Source: Geminicoccaceae bacterium (GTDB lineage: Bacteria; Pseudomonadota; Alphaproteobacteria; Geminicoccales; Geminicoccaceae). From it: a stretch of DNA of 49,085 nt. Positions 17,068 through 25,242 of the stretch are shown one piece after another. The stretch covers positions 1-49,085 of the forward strand of contig RECO01000174.1 of NCBI GenBank assembly GCA_007694015.1, in the 5' to 3' direction. The number at the start of each line of letters is the position of its first letter. Position 1 is the stretch's first letter. The notes beneath the pieces were generated by a model. It made no database searches, was not told the origin of the DNA, and saw only the letters and a list, made by a program, of their open reading frames with translations. Position numbers and translations under genes: made by a program.

Positions 17068-17081
17068 GGGCGGAAAGGAAG

Positions 17082-17177
17082 CCAGGGGGGATTTGATGAT
17101 CCCCCCTGGAACCCCCCGAGAAATGGGCGGCGGCAAGGCCGCCGCTTGGGGGTTTTAGGGGGCCAAAAGCCCCCTAA
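17082..17177 (+). repeat. Family-1 palindromic repeat, short-centre form (R4)
   Basis: It begins 15 nt after the molybdoenzyme stop. In order: stem CCAGGGGGGAT / ATCCCCCCTGG (17082-17092 and 17099-17109, loop TTGATG); linker AACCCCCCGAG; short stem GCGGCGGC / GCCGCCGC (17127-17134 and 17138-17145); GGGGGTT; and hairpin TTAGGGGGC / GCCCCCTAA (17155-17163 and 17169-17177, loop CAAAA). Both end hairpins match the full copies, but the 50-nt palindrome is replaced by the same GCGGCGG stem as in R1. Confidence 0.8.
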
Positions 17178-17371
17178 TCCTCACCTTTTGCTCTAAAACG
17201 CATAACGCAAAATCGCGGCGGGGCTGCCTTGGGCTTGGGACTTGGTCGCGGCGCACGCCGAGCACGTCCACACCATCGCCGGCTGGGCCTCGAGCCTGTT
17301 GGCCGTCGCCGGCTGCTCCGGCATCGTCAAGTCGCGCGGATGCCGACCTTGCGCCACGGGCGCCAGGCTGG

Positions 17372-17423
17372 CTAGTGCCTTTCCCAGTTGGGTAGCGCAC
17401 AGGCCTGCCCTCACCCCCGCCCG
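17372..17423 (+). repeat. CTAG-type intergenic repeat, copy 3 (single unit)
   Basis: This 52-nt unit begins CTAGTGCCTTTCCCAGTTG and ends CCCTCACCCCCGCCCG. It matches the minus-strand unit at 1-52 in 45 of 52 positions with no gaps. It ends 49 nt before the start of the YghU-type gene, so it would lie in that gene's promoter region or 5' leader. Confidence 0.75.
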
Positions 17424-17472
17424 GCATTTCGGGTAGCGCCCTGCTGCGCCATCGCTGATCGAGGAACCCCGC

Positions 17473-18348
17473 ATGAACGACGAGACGCCCTACGAGCCGC
17501 CGGAGGTTTGGACCTGGGATGAAGCCAATGGCGGCCGCTTCGCCAACATCAACCGGCCGATCTCCGGCGCCACCCACGACAAGGCGCTGCCGGTCGGCCG
17601 CCATCCGCTGCAGCTCTACTCGCAAGGCACGCCCAACGGCGTGAAGGTCACGGTGCTGTTGGAGGAGCTATTGGCGCTCGGCCATCAGGGGGCCGAATAC
17701 GATGCCTGGCTGATCCGCATCGGCGACGGCGACCAGTTCTCCAGCGGCTTCGTTGCCATCAACCCGAATTCGAAGATCCCGGCCCTGGTCGACCGGAGCG
17801 GCCCGGAGCCGGTGGCGGTGTTCGAATCCGGCGCCATCCTGCTCTATCTGGCGGAGAAGTTCGGTGCCTTCGTGCCGAGCGAGGGTGCCGCGCGGGCGGC
17901 CTGTTTGTCGTGGCTCTTCTGGCAAATGGGCAGTGCCCCCTATCTCGGCGGCGGCTTCGGCCACTTCTACGCCTATGCACCCTTCAAGATGAAATACCCG
18001 ATCGACCGCTTCGCCATGGAGACCAAGCGTCAGCTCGACGTGCTGGACAAGCGCCTCGGGGCGAGCCCGTTCGTGGCGGGGCCGGACTACACCATCGCCG
18101 ACATGGCGATCTGGCCCTGGTACGGCCAGCTGGTGCTCGGCCGGCTCTACGAGGCCGCCACCTTCCTCGACGTTTCGAGCTACCGCCACGTCGTCGCCTG
18201 GGCGGAAAAGCTCGATGCGCGGCCGGCCGTGCAGCGCGGGCGGATGGTCAACCGCACCTCGGGCGAGCCTCAGAGCCAACTGCACGAACGCCACGACGCC
18301 ACCGACTTCGAGACCCGCACCCAAGACAAGCTTGCCCCTCGAAGCTGA
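17473..18348 (+). CDS. yghU: Glutathione-dependent disulfide-bond oxidoreductase (YghU-type GST)
   Basis: This 291-residue glutathione-transferase-fold protein is of the YghU branch, which binds two glutathione molecules and reduces disulfides rather than conjugating GSH. The family-specific N-terminal extension with FANINRPISGATHDKALPVG is present. It is followed by the thioredoxin-like domain (LYSQGTPNGVKVTVLLEEL, NPNSKIPALVDR, VFESGAILLYLAEKFG) and the all-helical C-terminal domain (YTIADMAIWPWYGQLV). Length is typical. The start is at ATG 17473, after a GAGGAA ribosome site. A CTAG-type repeat lies just upstream. Its cytoplasmic role would be thiol homeostasis or oxidative stress; no regulator site was identified. 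Confidence 0.92.
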   Translation: MNDETPYEPPEVWTWDEANGGRFANINRPISGATHDKALPVGRHPLQLYSQGTPNGVKVTVLLEELLALGHQGAEYDAWLIRIGDGDQFSSGFVAINPNSKIPALVDRSGPEPVAVFESGAILLYLAEKFGAFVPSEGAARAACLSWLFWQMGSAPYLGGGFGHFYAYAPFKMKYPIDRFAMETKRQLDVLDKRLGASPFVAGPDYTIADMAIWPWYGQLVLGRLYEAATFLDVSSYRHVVAWAEKLDARPAVQRGRMVNRTSGEPQSQLHERHDATDFETRTQDKLAPRS

Positions 18349-18460
18349 GATCTGGAGGCGCGACTTCGCGGCCGATCGAGCTTTGCCGATTACGGCCGGG
18401 CGCGGCGGATGATAGGGTGGGGTCGACAAGAAGCCGTCCTTGCCGTGAGGGGAGACGACC

Positions 18461-18652
18461 ATGCGACGATGGACAGTCGGCGCGATCGTGGCGACCCTGC
18501 TGCTCGCCGGCTGCGCGGTCGAGCCCTATCAGCCCGACCGCGACACCCGCATCAACCCCGACGGACCCGGCATCTTCAGCGGCCCCACCGGGCGCTTCGA
18601 ACTCGAAAACGGCCACCTCTTCTCGTTCGAGCGCCAACGCGAGGGCCGCTGA
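18461..18652 (+). CDS. Small lipoprotein of unknown function
   Basis: This 63-residue predicted lipoprotein has a basic start (MRRW), a hydrophobic stretch and a lipobox LLAGC, with the acylated Cys at residue 18. A good ribosome site (GGGGAG) precedes the ATG. The mature part is only about 45 residues and hydrophilic (RDTRINPDGPGIFSGPTG, then a charged C-terminus). No domain is recognised, though small lipoproteins with GxGIFSGPTG-like segments occur in related bacteria. It stands alone on the plus strand between yghU and a convergent oxidoreductase gene. Gene status rests on the clear signal, not on homology. Confidence 0.75.
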   Translation: MRRWTVGAIVATLLLAGCAVEPYQPDRDTRINPDGPGIFSGPTGRFELENGHLFSFERQREGR

Positions 18653-18708
18653 TGCGCGAGGTGGCTTGCTTGCCTTCCTTCCGCGCGCGTCCCGCGCCGC
18701 CTCTGCCT

Positions 18709-20010
18709 TCAGCCGGCGCGATCGAGGCGGACGTCGAGAGCGTCTCTGAGTTGGTACCAGGTGCCGACGAAGGGGAGGAACCACGGGCGGCCGTCGTAGA
18801 GGGGGGCGGTGGGGAAGATGTCGCGGTCGAAAGCACTCGGTTGGTTGGCGCCCAGGAGCGAGCGGGCCGCCTGGTGGCCGAGCCAGGTGGCCATGGCAAC
18901 ACCTGAGCCCTGGCAGCCGCCGACGTAGACGACGCCGTCATGGCGGGCGATGTGCGGCACCCAGTCGAAGGTGAAGGCGACGTTGCCCTTCCAGGCGTGG
19001 GTCAGCTCAACACCGTCGAGTTCGGGCCAGACGCGGGTCATGAAGCGGTAGAGCTTGGCCGCACCCGTCACCTCGCCGCCGTCGACGAAGCTGGCGCGGC
19101 CACCGTAGAGCACGCGGCTGCCGTCGGGGCTGATGCGGAAATAGGAGAGCACCCGCTTGGTGTCGGCAAAGACGCGGCCTTCGGGCGAGAGGCGCTGGAT
19201 CAGGTCCGCCGGCAGGGGCTCGGTGGCGATCATGTAGCTGGCGAGCGGGATCAGGCGGCGGCGGAACCAGGGGCTCAGCTCGCCGGTGTAGCCGTTGGTG
19301 GCGACGAAGACGTGCTGTGCCGTGGTTTCGCCGCTTGCGTGCAGCAACCGAAAGCCCATGCCTTCGCGCAGGATCGCGTTCACCGCGCAATGCGGCGTGA
19401 GGGTGGCGCCGGCTTGGCGCACCAAATTCCTGAGGGCACGGTGATACATCGCCGGGTGCAGGCAGCCGGCATCGTCAACCGCCATGCCGCCGACGAAGGC
19501 ATCGGTGCCGATGACGCCCCTGAGTTCGGCCTTCGGCACGATCCGGGCGCGAATGCCGCGGGCGGTGAGGCCCTGCACCTGGGCTTCCTGCGCGCGCAAG
19601 GCACTGCGGCAATGGGCACCGACGAAGCGGCCCGAGCGCCGATAGCCGGTCTCCAGCCCCTCCTGCTCGATCATCGTCTCCAGATGGGTGAGGGTTTGCC
19701 GGCCCTCCTCCAGCATGGCGGCCGCCACCTCGCCGCCGAAGCGCCGGGCGACCGCCTTCGAGATCTTGAGCCCGCCCGAGACGAGGCCGCCATTGCGGGT
19801 GCTCGCACCGATGCCGAGCGGGCCCGCATCGAACAGGGCGACGCTCTGCCCGCCGCGCACCAGTTCCAAGGCGGCGGCGAGCCCGGCATAGCCGCTGCCG
19901 ACGATGGCCACGTCCACCGAGGCGGGGCTCGCATCGCCCGTGTCCTCGGGTGCGGCCGCCTCCCACCAATAGGGGCGGACCTGGAAGTCGTCGGCGAAGG
20001 GGTGGGCCAT
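18709..20010 (-). CDS. FAD-dependent oxidoreductase of the DAO family (PuuB/OrdL-like)
   Basis: This 433-residue D-amino-acid-oxidase-fold flavoprotein has the dinucleotide-binding motif AIVGSGYAGLAAALEL at about residues 35-50, the flavin-contact segment GIGASTRNGGLVSGG, and the C-terminal YVGGCQGSGVAMATWLG that closes the FAD site. The early PYWWE segment and overall layout resemble gamma-glutamylputrescine oxidase (PuuB) and related amine oxidases, so it probably oxidises a secondary or primary amine to an imine with H2O2 release. The substrate is not provable here. It lies 18 nt downstream of the EamA transporter gene on the same strand, suggesting that transporter and enzyme handle related compounds. 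Confidence 0.87.
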   Translation of the reverse strand: MAHPFADDFQVRPYWWEAAAPEDTGDASPASVDVAIVGSGYAGLAAALELVRGGQSVALFDAGPLGIGASTRNGGLVSGGLKISKAVARRFGGEVAAAMLEEGRQTLTHLETMIEQEGLETGYRRSGRFVGAHCRSALRAQEAQVQGLTARGIRARIVPKAELRGVIGTDAFVGGMAVDDAGCLHPAMYHRALRNLVRQAGATLTPHCAVNAILREGMGFRLLHASGETTAQHVFVATNGYTGELSPWFRRRLIPLASYMIATEPLPADLIQRLSPEGRVFADTKRVLSYFRISPDGSRVLYGGRASFVDGGEVTGAAKLYRFMTRVWPELDGVELTHAWKGNVAFTFDWVPHIARHDGVVYVGGCQGSGVAMATWLGHQAARSLLGANQPSAFDRDIFPTAPLYDGRPWFLPFVGTWYQLRDALDVRLDRAG

Positions 20011-20028
20011 GGCGCGATCGGACTCGAT

Positions 20029-20985
20029 TTAGCTGGAAGCGGTTGGGGTCAGGCGTTGGCGGGCGGCCCACCAGCGGCGGGCCTGGAGTTGGCCCACACC
20101 CAAGAGCACCAGAGCCCCGCCGGCAAGCTGGGTGAGGGTCGGAACGAACCCCAAGAGGCTCGTGATGACCAAGGCGAACAAGGGGGCCACGTTGAAGTAG
20201 AGGGCGGAGGTGGCAAGCCCGAGCCGGCCGACCGCACCGTGCCAGAGGATGATGCCGAGGCAGGTCGAACTCAGGATCAGCCACAGCATCAACAGGTTCA
20301 GCTCCAAGGGCGGCCAGGCGGCGGGGGGGGCCGTGAGGCCGACGCTCCACAAGGCCAGGAACAGGACGACCAGGCACGGCGTGGCGGCGATCATGGTCCA
20401 GGTGGTGAGCCGCACCTCGCCGTAATCCGGCAGCCAGCGGGGGCATTGCAGGCTGTACCAGGCCCAGCAGATGCTGCCGGCGAGAAGGAGCACCTCGCCG
20501 CCCCGAAAGGCCATCTCGCCGCCGGCAAAGGCCGGTGCCGCGAGCAACAGCCCGCCCGGAACGACCAGCGCCAGGGAAGTCCCGAGCCCCTGCGGCACGC
20601 GTTCCTTGTAGAACAGCACGGCGATGGCGGTGTGGGTGAGGGGCGAGGCGGTCTGCACCACGATCGCGGTGATCGGGTTCGCATGGGCGAGGCCCACGGT
20701 GTAGAAGGTGATCAGCCCGCCCATGCCAAAGAGGCCGAGCAGCGCAAGCTTGCCCCACTCGCTGCGCAGGGGCGGCGTGATCCGCCCCGCCCACCAGGCG
20801 AGGAACGCCAGCATCAAAGGTGCTGCGATGACGTAGCGCGCCGCCGACAGGGCGAACGGGTCCCACACCTCCAACAGCACGACGAAGCCGGGGATCATCT
20901 GCCCCCAGAGGAACATCGTCAGCAAGAGGCGGAGATGGGCGCCGGCGTTCGTGGCCGAGGCCTTGTCGAGCGTCGTGTCGCTCAC
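20029..20985 (-). CDS. EamA-family (DMT superfamily) transporter
   Basis: This 318-residue inner-membrane protein has ten predicted hydrophobic segments arranged as two EamA repeats. The first begins LLLTMFLWGQMIPGFVVLLE with the arginine-containing helix ALSAARYVIAAPLML. The second begins near LTTWTMIAATPCLVVLFLALW and ends QLAGGALVLLGVGQLQAR. Such proteins export amino acids or other metabolites, and the substrate cannot be assigned. It is the first gene of a two-gene minus-strand unit with the FAD oxidoreductase (18-nt gap). It is divergent from the SOUL-domain gene across 188 nt. Confidence 0.9.
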   Translation of the reverse strand: MSDTTLDKASATNAGAHLRLLLTMFLWGQMIPGFVVLLEVWDPFALSAARYVIAAPLMLAFLAWWAGRITPPLRSEWGKLALLGLFGMGGLITFYTVGLAHANPITAIVVQTASPLTHTAIAVLFYKERVPQGLGTSLALVVPGGLLLAAPAFAGGEMAFRGGEVLLLAGSICWAWYSLQCPRWLPDYGEVRLTTWTMIAATPCLVVLFLALWSVGLTAPPAAWPPLELNLLMLWLILSSTCLGIILWHGAVGRLGLATSALYFNVAPLFALVITSLLGFVPTLTQLAGGALVLLGVGQLQARRWWAARQRLTPTASS

Positions 20986-21159
20986 GCGTCAGAGCCCCTC
21001 GGGCGAATGGCGGGGAGCTTGCAGGCTAGCCGACGGGTCCGCCCCCATAGCCCCGCTCTGCCCGCAAGGCAGCCATGCGACAAAGGCGGTAACGCGCAAC
21101 CTCTTGGTGCGCGCCCTCTGCCACCCCATCTAAAACGCCACGTTCGTGAAGGAGGCCCC

Positions 21160-21195
21160 ATGCACACGTCACGATGCCAGCCATGCCGCGTCTGA
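21160..21195 (+). CDS. Possible 11-codon leader ORF upstream of the SOUL gene
   Basis: The strong ribosome site AAGGAGG (21149-21155) is followed after 4 nt by an ATG that opens [11 protein letters not shown] and a stop. The stop TGA (21193-21195) overlaps an in-frame ATG of the SOUL gene (TGATG), the classic layout for translational coupling. The peptide has a CxxC and a His, which is suggestive before a haem-binding protein, but 11 codons is too short to prove selection. If real, the SOUL protein starts at ATG 21195 rather than 21174. Confidence 0.35.
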   Translation: MHTSRCQPCRV

Positions 21196-21818
21196 TGTGG
21201 TGGCTCGCCGGTGGCGCCGGCCTGGTCGTACTCGGCGCGTTCGGGGCTTGGGCCTACGTCAAGCTGACCATAGAAACGCCGGCCTATGCGGTGGCCGAGC
21301 GCGAGGGCCGCTTCGAGCTGCGCGACTACCCAGCCCTCCGGGTCGCCGAGGTGATCACCCAAGGCCCGCGCGAGCAGGCGGTGCGCGACGGCTTTCGCCC
21401 GCTCGCCCGCTACATCTTCGCCCGCGAGCGCGAGGGCGACAAAATCGCCATGACCGCCCCCGTCACCCAGGAGCGCGTCGCCCAAGGGGCGAGCGAATGG
21501 CGCGTCCGCTTCGTCATGCCCAGCCAATACGACTTGGACGACCTGCCCCGCCCGGCCTTCAGCGACGTTCGCCTGGTCGAGACCCAGCCGGCACGCATGG
21601 CGGCGATCCGATTTTCCGGCCGCTGGCAGGACGCGCGCATGGAACAGCGCGAAGCCGAACTGCGCCGCTGGATCGAGGCGCAGGGCCTGATGACGGTCGG
21701 CCCGCCCGTCTACGCCTATTACGACGACCCGTTCACCCCCGGCTTCATGCGCCGCAACGAGGTGCTCATCGAGGTGGCACCGCCCCCGGCCCCAGCACTG
21801 GCCGCGCCCGCGTCCTGA
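21174..21818 (+). CDS. SOUL-family haem-binding protein
   Basis: This protein of up to 214 residues has an N-terminal membrane anchor or signal ([21 protein letters not shown]) and a SOUL/HBP domain. Domain signatures are [19 protein letters not shown], the core [37 protein letters not shown], and [23 protein letters not shown] near the end. SOUL proteins bind haem or porphyrins; in bacteria the role is poorly defined and probably periplasmic. The start is ambiguous between ATG 21174 (no good ribosome site) and ATG 21195, which overlaps the stop of a short leader ORF. Its last 100 nt overlap the 3' end of the convergent DUF2256 gene. Confidence 0.9.
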   Translation: MPAMPRLMWWLAGGAGLVVLGAFGAWAYVKLTIETPAYAVAEREGRFELRDYPALRVAEVITQGPREQAVRDGFRPLARYIFAREREGDKIAMTAPVTQERVAQGASEWRVRFVMPSQYDLDDLPRPAFSDVRLVETQPARMAAIRFSGRWQDARMEQREAELRRWIEAQGLMTVGPPVYAYYDDPFTPGFMRRNEVLIEVAPPPAPALAAPAS

Positions 21819-21958
21819 CGCTGCCGCCGGCAGCGCTCGGAGCAGTAGCGCACCTCGTCCCAGTCGCGCGCCCACTTCTTGCGCCAGCGGAACGGCCGCG
21901 CGCAGACGACGCAAATCTTGCTCGGCAAGTCCGCCTTGTCGTTGGCGCGTCGCTTCAA
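21719..21958 (-). CDS. DUF2256-family small zinc-finger-like protein
   Basis: This 79-residue protein has a first half matching DUF2256: KSKIC-like [31 protein letters not shown]. Its CxxC and CxxxC pairs look like a small zinc ribbon, and the run is rich in Trp, Arg and Lys. The function is unknown. The second half (after about residue 47) is low-complexity Ala/Gly/Ser and is encoded antisense to the end of the SOUL gene, so it may be an unconstrained tail. The photolyase/cryptochrome gene follows on the same strand, with start and stop overlapping by 4 nt (21955-21958). In my knowledge DUF2256 genes often sit beside photolyase-family genes, supporting a light- or repair-related partnership (inference). 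Confidence 0.85.
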   Translation of the reverse strand: MKRRANDKADLPSKICVVCARPFRWRKKWARDWDEVRYCSERCRRQRQDAGAASAGAGGGATSMSTSLRRMKPGVNGSS

Positions 21959-23436
21959 AGGTCGAGCCCCAACTGCCGGCTGTCCGCCGCCTCGTTGGGG
22001 CGTCGCCGCGCCGCCGCCCGCAGACCGGCCCGGCGGCTGCCGTGCCGCACCTGCACCTCGTCCGCCGCCTCGCCGTAGCCAGGCCGTCGCCGCACTGCGT
22101 AGATCCGGTCCCGCGCCGCCTTGGCGGCCGTCACGTGGTCGACCACGGGCGGCGGGTAGGCCACCGCCTCACCCCGCCAGGGCTCATGCACGAGCGGCGT
22201 CGCCAACGCCGCCAGTTCCGGCACCCAGCGTCGGATGAAGCGCCCGTCCGGGTCCAGCTCCTTCGACTGCTTGATCGGGTTGTAGAGCCGGATGGTGTTG
22301 ATGCCGGTCGTCCCCGACTGCATCTGCATTTGCGACCAGTGGATGCCCGGCTCGTAGTCGGTGAACCAGCGCGCCAGGATGGGCCCGGTCGCCCGCCAAT
22401 CCAGCCACAAGTGATAGCTCGCAAACGACACCAGCATCGCCCGCACCCGAAAATTGATCCACCCCGTTGCCGCCAGGGCGCGCAGGCACGCATCGACGAA
22501 CGGATAGCCCGTCCGCCCCTCAGCGAAGGCGGCGAGCTTCACCGGATCGTCGTCACGGTCCAAGGCGTCGTAGGCCGGGTGAAAATGCCGCCGCTCGATC
22601 GCCGGCTCGCTCTCCAGCTTCTGCATGAAATGGCAGTGCCAGTGCAGCCGTGCGCGAAAGGCGACGAGGCTCGCCCGCTGCACAGGATCGTGGCGCCCAA
22701 GCGCCAGCTCGGCGAATGCTTGCCGATTCACCTCGCGCAGCGACACCGTACCCCAGGCGAGGTGCGGCGACAGCCGGGAGCACGCGTCATAGGCCGCAAC
22801 CGGCGTCGCCATCGCCCGGCGATAGTCGCGCCCCCGCGGCCCGAAAAAACTCGCCAACAGGTCCAGCCCCGCCCGGCGCCCACCCGGCTGCCCCGCCAAC
22901 GCATCGTTGCCGCCTGCCAACTCCAGCCCTACCGCCGGCAGCGCCGGCCGCAGCCGCGAAGGTGCCGGCACTTCCGGCCCCCGCATCAGCTTTTCCCACT
23001 CTGCCGCCCAACCCTCGCGGCGCCGCAGCCCCCGGATCACCCCATGCTGGCGGTATTCGTGCCAAACCACCCCGCGCTCGCGCAACAACGCCGCCACCGC
23101 CCGGTCCCGCGCGAAGGTCCAGGCATTCCCCGTCTCCTGGTGGCTGTGCACCGCCACCACCGGCAACCGCCCCAACAACTCCGCCAACACCTCCACCACA
23201 GCCCCCCGCCGCACGACCAGCCCCGCCCCGCGCTCCGCCAAGGCCGCATCCAACTCCAAAAGGCTCTGGCGCACGAACGCCCACTGCCGCTTCGAGCTGT
23301 CGGGCAAGCGCCAATAATCCGGCTCGACCACGTAGAGCGGCACCACCCGCCCCACGGCCGCCGCCGCCGCCAGGGGCGCATGGTCGTGCACCCTGAGGTC
23401 ACGCTTGAACCAGACGATATGAACGGGATCGCGCAT
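21955..23436 (-). CDS. Cryptochrome/photolyase-family flavoprotein
   Basis: This 493-residue protein has a photolyase N-terminal Rossmann domain ([22 protein letters not shown]) and a helical FAD-binding domain. The latter shows [64 protein letters not shown] and [26 protein letters not shown]. It would bind FAD and repair UV-induced pyrimidine dimers by light, or act as a blue-light receptor; the two cannot be separated here. The start at ATG 23436 is chosen because the longer track ORF (to 23589) is translated from repeat R5 and starts with the spurious MAPFETP. It is co-translated with the DUF2256 gene, whose start overlaps this stop region. Confidence 0.9.
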   Translation of the reverse strand: MRDPVHIVWFKRDLRVHDHAPLAAAAAVGRVVPLYVVEPDYWRLPDSSKRQWAFVRQSLLELDAALAERGAGLVVRRGAVVEVLAELLGRLPVVAVHSHQETGNAWTFARDRAVAALLRERGVVWHEYRQHGVIRGLRRREGWAAEWEKLMRGPEVPAPSRLRPALPAVGLELAGGNDALAGQPGGRRAGLDLLASFFGPRGRDYRRAMATPVAAYDACSRLSPHLAWGTVSLREVNRQAFAELALGRHDPVQRASLVAFRARLHWHCHFMQKLESEPAIERRHFHPAYDALDRDDDPVKLAAFAEGRTGYPFVDACLRALAATGWINFRVRAMLVSFASYHLWLDWRATGPILARWFTDYEPGIHWSQMQMQSGTTGINTIRLYNPIKQSKELDPDGRFIRRWVPELAALATPLVHEPWRGEAVAYPPPVVDHVTAAKAARDRIYAVRRRPGYGEAADEVQVRHGSRRAGLRAAARRRPNEAADSRQLGLDL

Positions 23437-23473
23437 GCGAGCGGAGATAGGCGTGGGTTCGACGGCGGAAAGG

Positions 23474-23600
23474 CAAGGGGGGATTTGATGATCCCCCCTT
23501 GAACCCCCCGGGAACTGGCGGAAACGAAGCAGCGGACGTGCGCTTACGTCCGCTGCTTCGTTTCCGCTGGGGGTTTCGAAGGGGGCCAAAAGCCCCCTTC
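23474..23600 (+). repeat. Family-1 palindromic repeat, full form (R5)
   Basis: In order: stem CAAGGGGGGAT / ATCCCCCCTTG (23474-23484 and 23491-23501, loop TTGATG); linker GAACCCCCCGGG; a 50-nt palindrome at 23518-23567 with 22 perfect pairs and loop GCGCTT; linker TGGGGGTTTC; and stem GAAGGGGGC / GCCCCCTTC (23578-23586 and 23592-23600, loop CAAAA). The palindrome arms (GCGGAAACGAAGCAGCGGAC) differ from R3 and R6 outside the GGACGT core. It lies 21 nt past the YbjN-like gene's stop and upstream of the photolyase start, both on the minus strand. Confidence 0.87.
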
Positions 23601-23621
23601 ATCCTTCCTTTCCTCCCAACC

Positions 23622-24146
23622 TCAGCGATCGATCAGCGTCACGAAGCGGTCGAGGCTTTGGTGCCAGAGGATTAGCCAGTGTTGGAATTGGGCTTCGGGC
23701 ATCCCGCCTTCGGCGTTGATGGCGAGTTCCAGCCAGGGGTCGCCGTCGTCGTCGAGATAGGCTTGGCCGAAGCGCTGCGTGGCGTTCCATTGGTTGACGC
23801 TGGCGAGCGTGCCGCGGCCGCCGGTGTCGAAGCCGGCGGCAAAGCTGAGGCTGCGGCAGCGGCGTGGCTCGCTCGTCGTTTCGCAGCCGAAAAAGTAGAT
23901 GCGGAAGAAGGCGCGTTCGGTTCGGCTTTCGATCATCGGGTCGCCGAAGGGGTCGGTGTCGAGTGCCGTGCCGTAGCCTTGGCGTTCCAGCCAGCCCTGC
24001 ACGGTCGGCCCGGTCACGAGGCGCTGGAAAGGCTCCTCGGCCACAGCCGGTGCCGCCGCCAGGAGCGCTGCGGCGAGGACCGTCCAGGACCACCTCCGGC
24101 GTTGGTCGAAAGGGGGTTCCCGCTCCCGGTCGCTGACAGCTCGCAC
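23622..24146 (-). CDS. YbjN-domain secreted protein
   Basis: This 174-residue protein has a signal peptide (basic RRRWSW, hydrophobic VLAAALLAAAPAVA, cleavage before EEP). The mature domain has the YbjN pattern: TVQGWLERQGYG, a central CRSLSFAAGFD, then NQWNATQRFGQAYLDDDGDPWLE and a C-terminal WHQSLDRFV helix. YbjN proteins resemble type III chaperone folds and are poorly characterised; export to the periplasm is predicted here. Two Cys (FFGCET and RRCRS) could form a disulfide. The gene is the last of no obvious operon; repeat R5 follows its stop. The family call comes from pattern recognition and is moderately sure. Confidence 0.75.
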   Translation of the reverse strand: MRAVSDREREPPFDQRRRWSWTVLAAALLAAAPAVAEEPFQRLVTGPTVQGWLERQGYGTALDTDPFGDPMIESRTERAFFRIYFFGCETTSEPRRCRSLSFAAGFDTGGRGTLASVNQWNATQRFGQAYLDDDGDPWLELAINAEGGMPEAQFQHWLILWHQSLDRFVTLIDR

Positions 24147-24263
24147 GGCTCAGCCTAAAGGTGCTCGAACGAAGCCCTCGGATAGGGCGAAGAGGCGTGT
24201 CGCGCACGGTCGACGTTGGTTGACCCAAGCATTGAGATTGGGCGCGGCTTTGGAGGATCGACG

Positions 24264-25214
24264 ATGACGGTGCGGGTGGCGGTGGTGGGCGGCGGGCATT
24301 TCGGGCGCTACCACGCGCAGAAATATGCCGCCTTGCCGGGTGCCGATCTGGTGGCCGTGGTCGACACCAACCCCGCCGCCGCCGCCCGCGTCGCCCAGGA
24401 GGTGCAGTCCTTCGCCGTTGCCCGGCTCGACGACGTCATCGACCGGATCGATGCCGCGAGCGTCGCCGTGCCGACGCGCTACCACCACGCCGTCGCCAGC
24501 CGCCTGTTGGAGGCCGGCAAGCACGTCCTCATCGAAAAGCCGCTCGCCGCCACGCGCGAGGAGGGCGAAGCCCTGATCGCGCTCGCCAAGGCCAAGGGCT
24601 GCATCCTCCAAGTCGGCCATCTGGAGCGCTTCAACGCCGCCATTCTGGCGCTGCAGGACGTCATCGCCGAACCGCTCTTCATCGAGAGCCACCGGCTCGG
24701 CGGCTTCAACCCCGGCCGCGGCACCGACGTGTCGATCGTGCTCGACCTGATGATCCACGACATCGACCTCATCCAGGAGTTCGTCGGCAAACCCCTGGCG
24801 AAGGTCGACGCCGTCGGCGTCGCCGTCTTGACCGAACAGGACGACATCGCCAACGCGCGGCTCGAATTCGAGGGCGGCTGCACCGTCAACGTCACCGCCA
24901 GCCGCGTCAGCATGACCCCGCAACGCCGCATGCGCATCTTCCAGCACGACGCCTACATCGCCATCGACTTCCAAACCCGCGAAGCCACCATCGCCCGCCG
25001 CGGCCTCGGCAAACCCTTGCCCATGCTGCCGGGCATCGGCGTCGAAGAACGCCAGTTCGAACCCAACGACGCCCTGATGCTCGAAATCCAAAGCTTCCTC
25101 GACGCCATCGCCGGCAAAGCCGCCGTCACCGTCTCCGGCGAAGCCGGCCTCCTCGCCCTCGACACCGCCCTGCGCATCACCGAAGCCCTGCGCCGCCCGG
25201 GCGCGGCCGGGTGA
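24264..25214 (+). CDS. Gfo/Idh/MocA-family NAD(P)-dependent oxidoreductase
   Basis: This is a 316-residue dehydrogenase-like protein. The start at ATG 24264 has GGAGG upstream. The N-terminal Rossmann motif is VVGGGHFGRYHAQKY, followed by LVAVVDTNP and the family-defining HVLIEKPLAATREEGEAL. The C-terminal alpha/beta domain begins near QVGHLERFNAAI and carries a conserved DLMIHDIDLIQEF, whose His is the usual catalytic region. Members act on sugars, inositols or biliverdin-like compounds; the substrate here is not determinable, though the QVGHLERFNPA-like stretch resembles UDP-sugar-type dehydrogenases. It converges on miaA, with full repeat R6 in between. Confidence 0.88.
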   Translation: MTVRVAVVGGGHFGRYHAQKYAALPGADLVAVVDTNPAAAARVAQEVQSFAVARLDDVIDRIDAASVAVPTRYHHAVASRLLEAGKHVLIEKPLAATREEGEALIALAKAKGCILQVGHLERFNAAILALQDVIAEPLFIESHRLGGFNPGRGTDVSIVLDLMIHDIDLIQEFVGKPLAKVDAVGVAVLTEQDDIANARLEFEGGCTVNVTASRVSMTPQRRMRIFQHDAYIAIDFQTREATIARRGLGKPLPMLPGIGVEERQFEPNDALMLEIQSFLDAIAGKAAVTVSGEAGLLALDTALRITEALRRPGAAG

Positions 25215-25242
25215 AGGAAGAAGAAGGAAGAACGAGGAAGGC

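Larger units (their letters stand above)
17068..17472. other. Intergenic region (405 nt) with two different repeats
   Basis: This gap between the molybdoenzyme and the glutathione-transferase gene holds repeat R4 (17082-17177) and CTAG-repeat copy 3 (17372-17423). Between them, about 17180-17370, no gene is convincing. Small ORFs exist on both strands (plus 17242-17436; minus 17193-17474, whose inner ATG at 17324 would give 43 residues), but none has a good ribosome site or a recognisable domain. Confidence 0.6.

Noticed and set aside
17193-17474. Minus-strand ORF of 93 residues (inner start gives 43) in the gap before yghU
   Set aside because: No ribosome site, no recognisable domain, and it runs through the CTAG repeat; kept only as a remark in the intergenic entry.
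23399-23602. ORFs beginning MAPFETP or MKGAFG and similar near several intergenic gaps
   Set aside because: They are translations of the family-1 repeat; the same peptide appears at unrelated loci because the DNA repeats.
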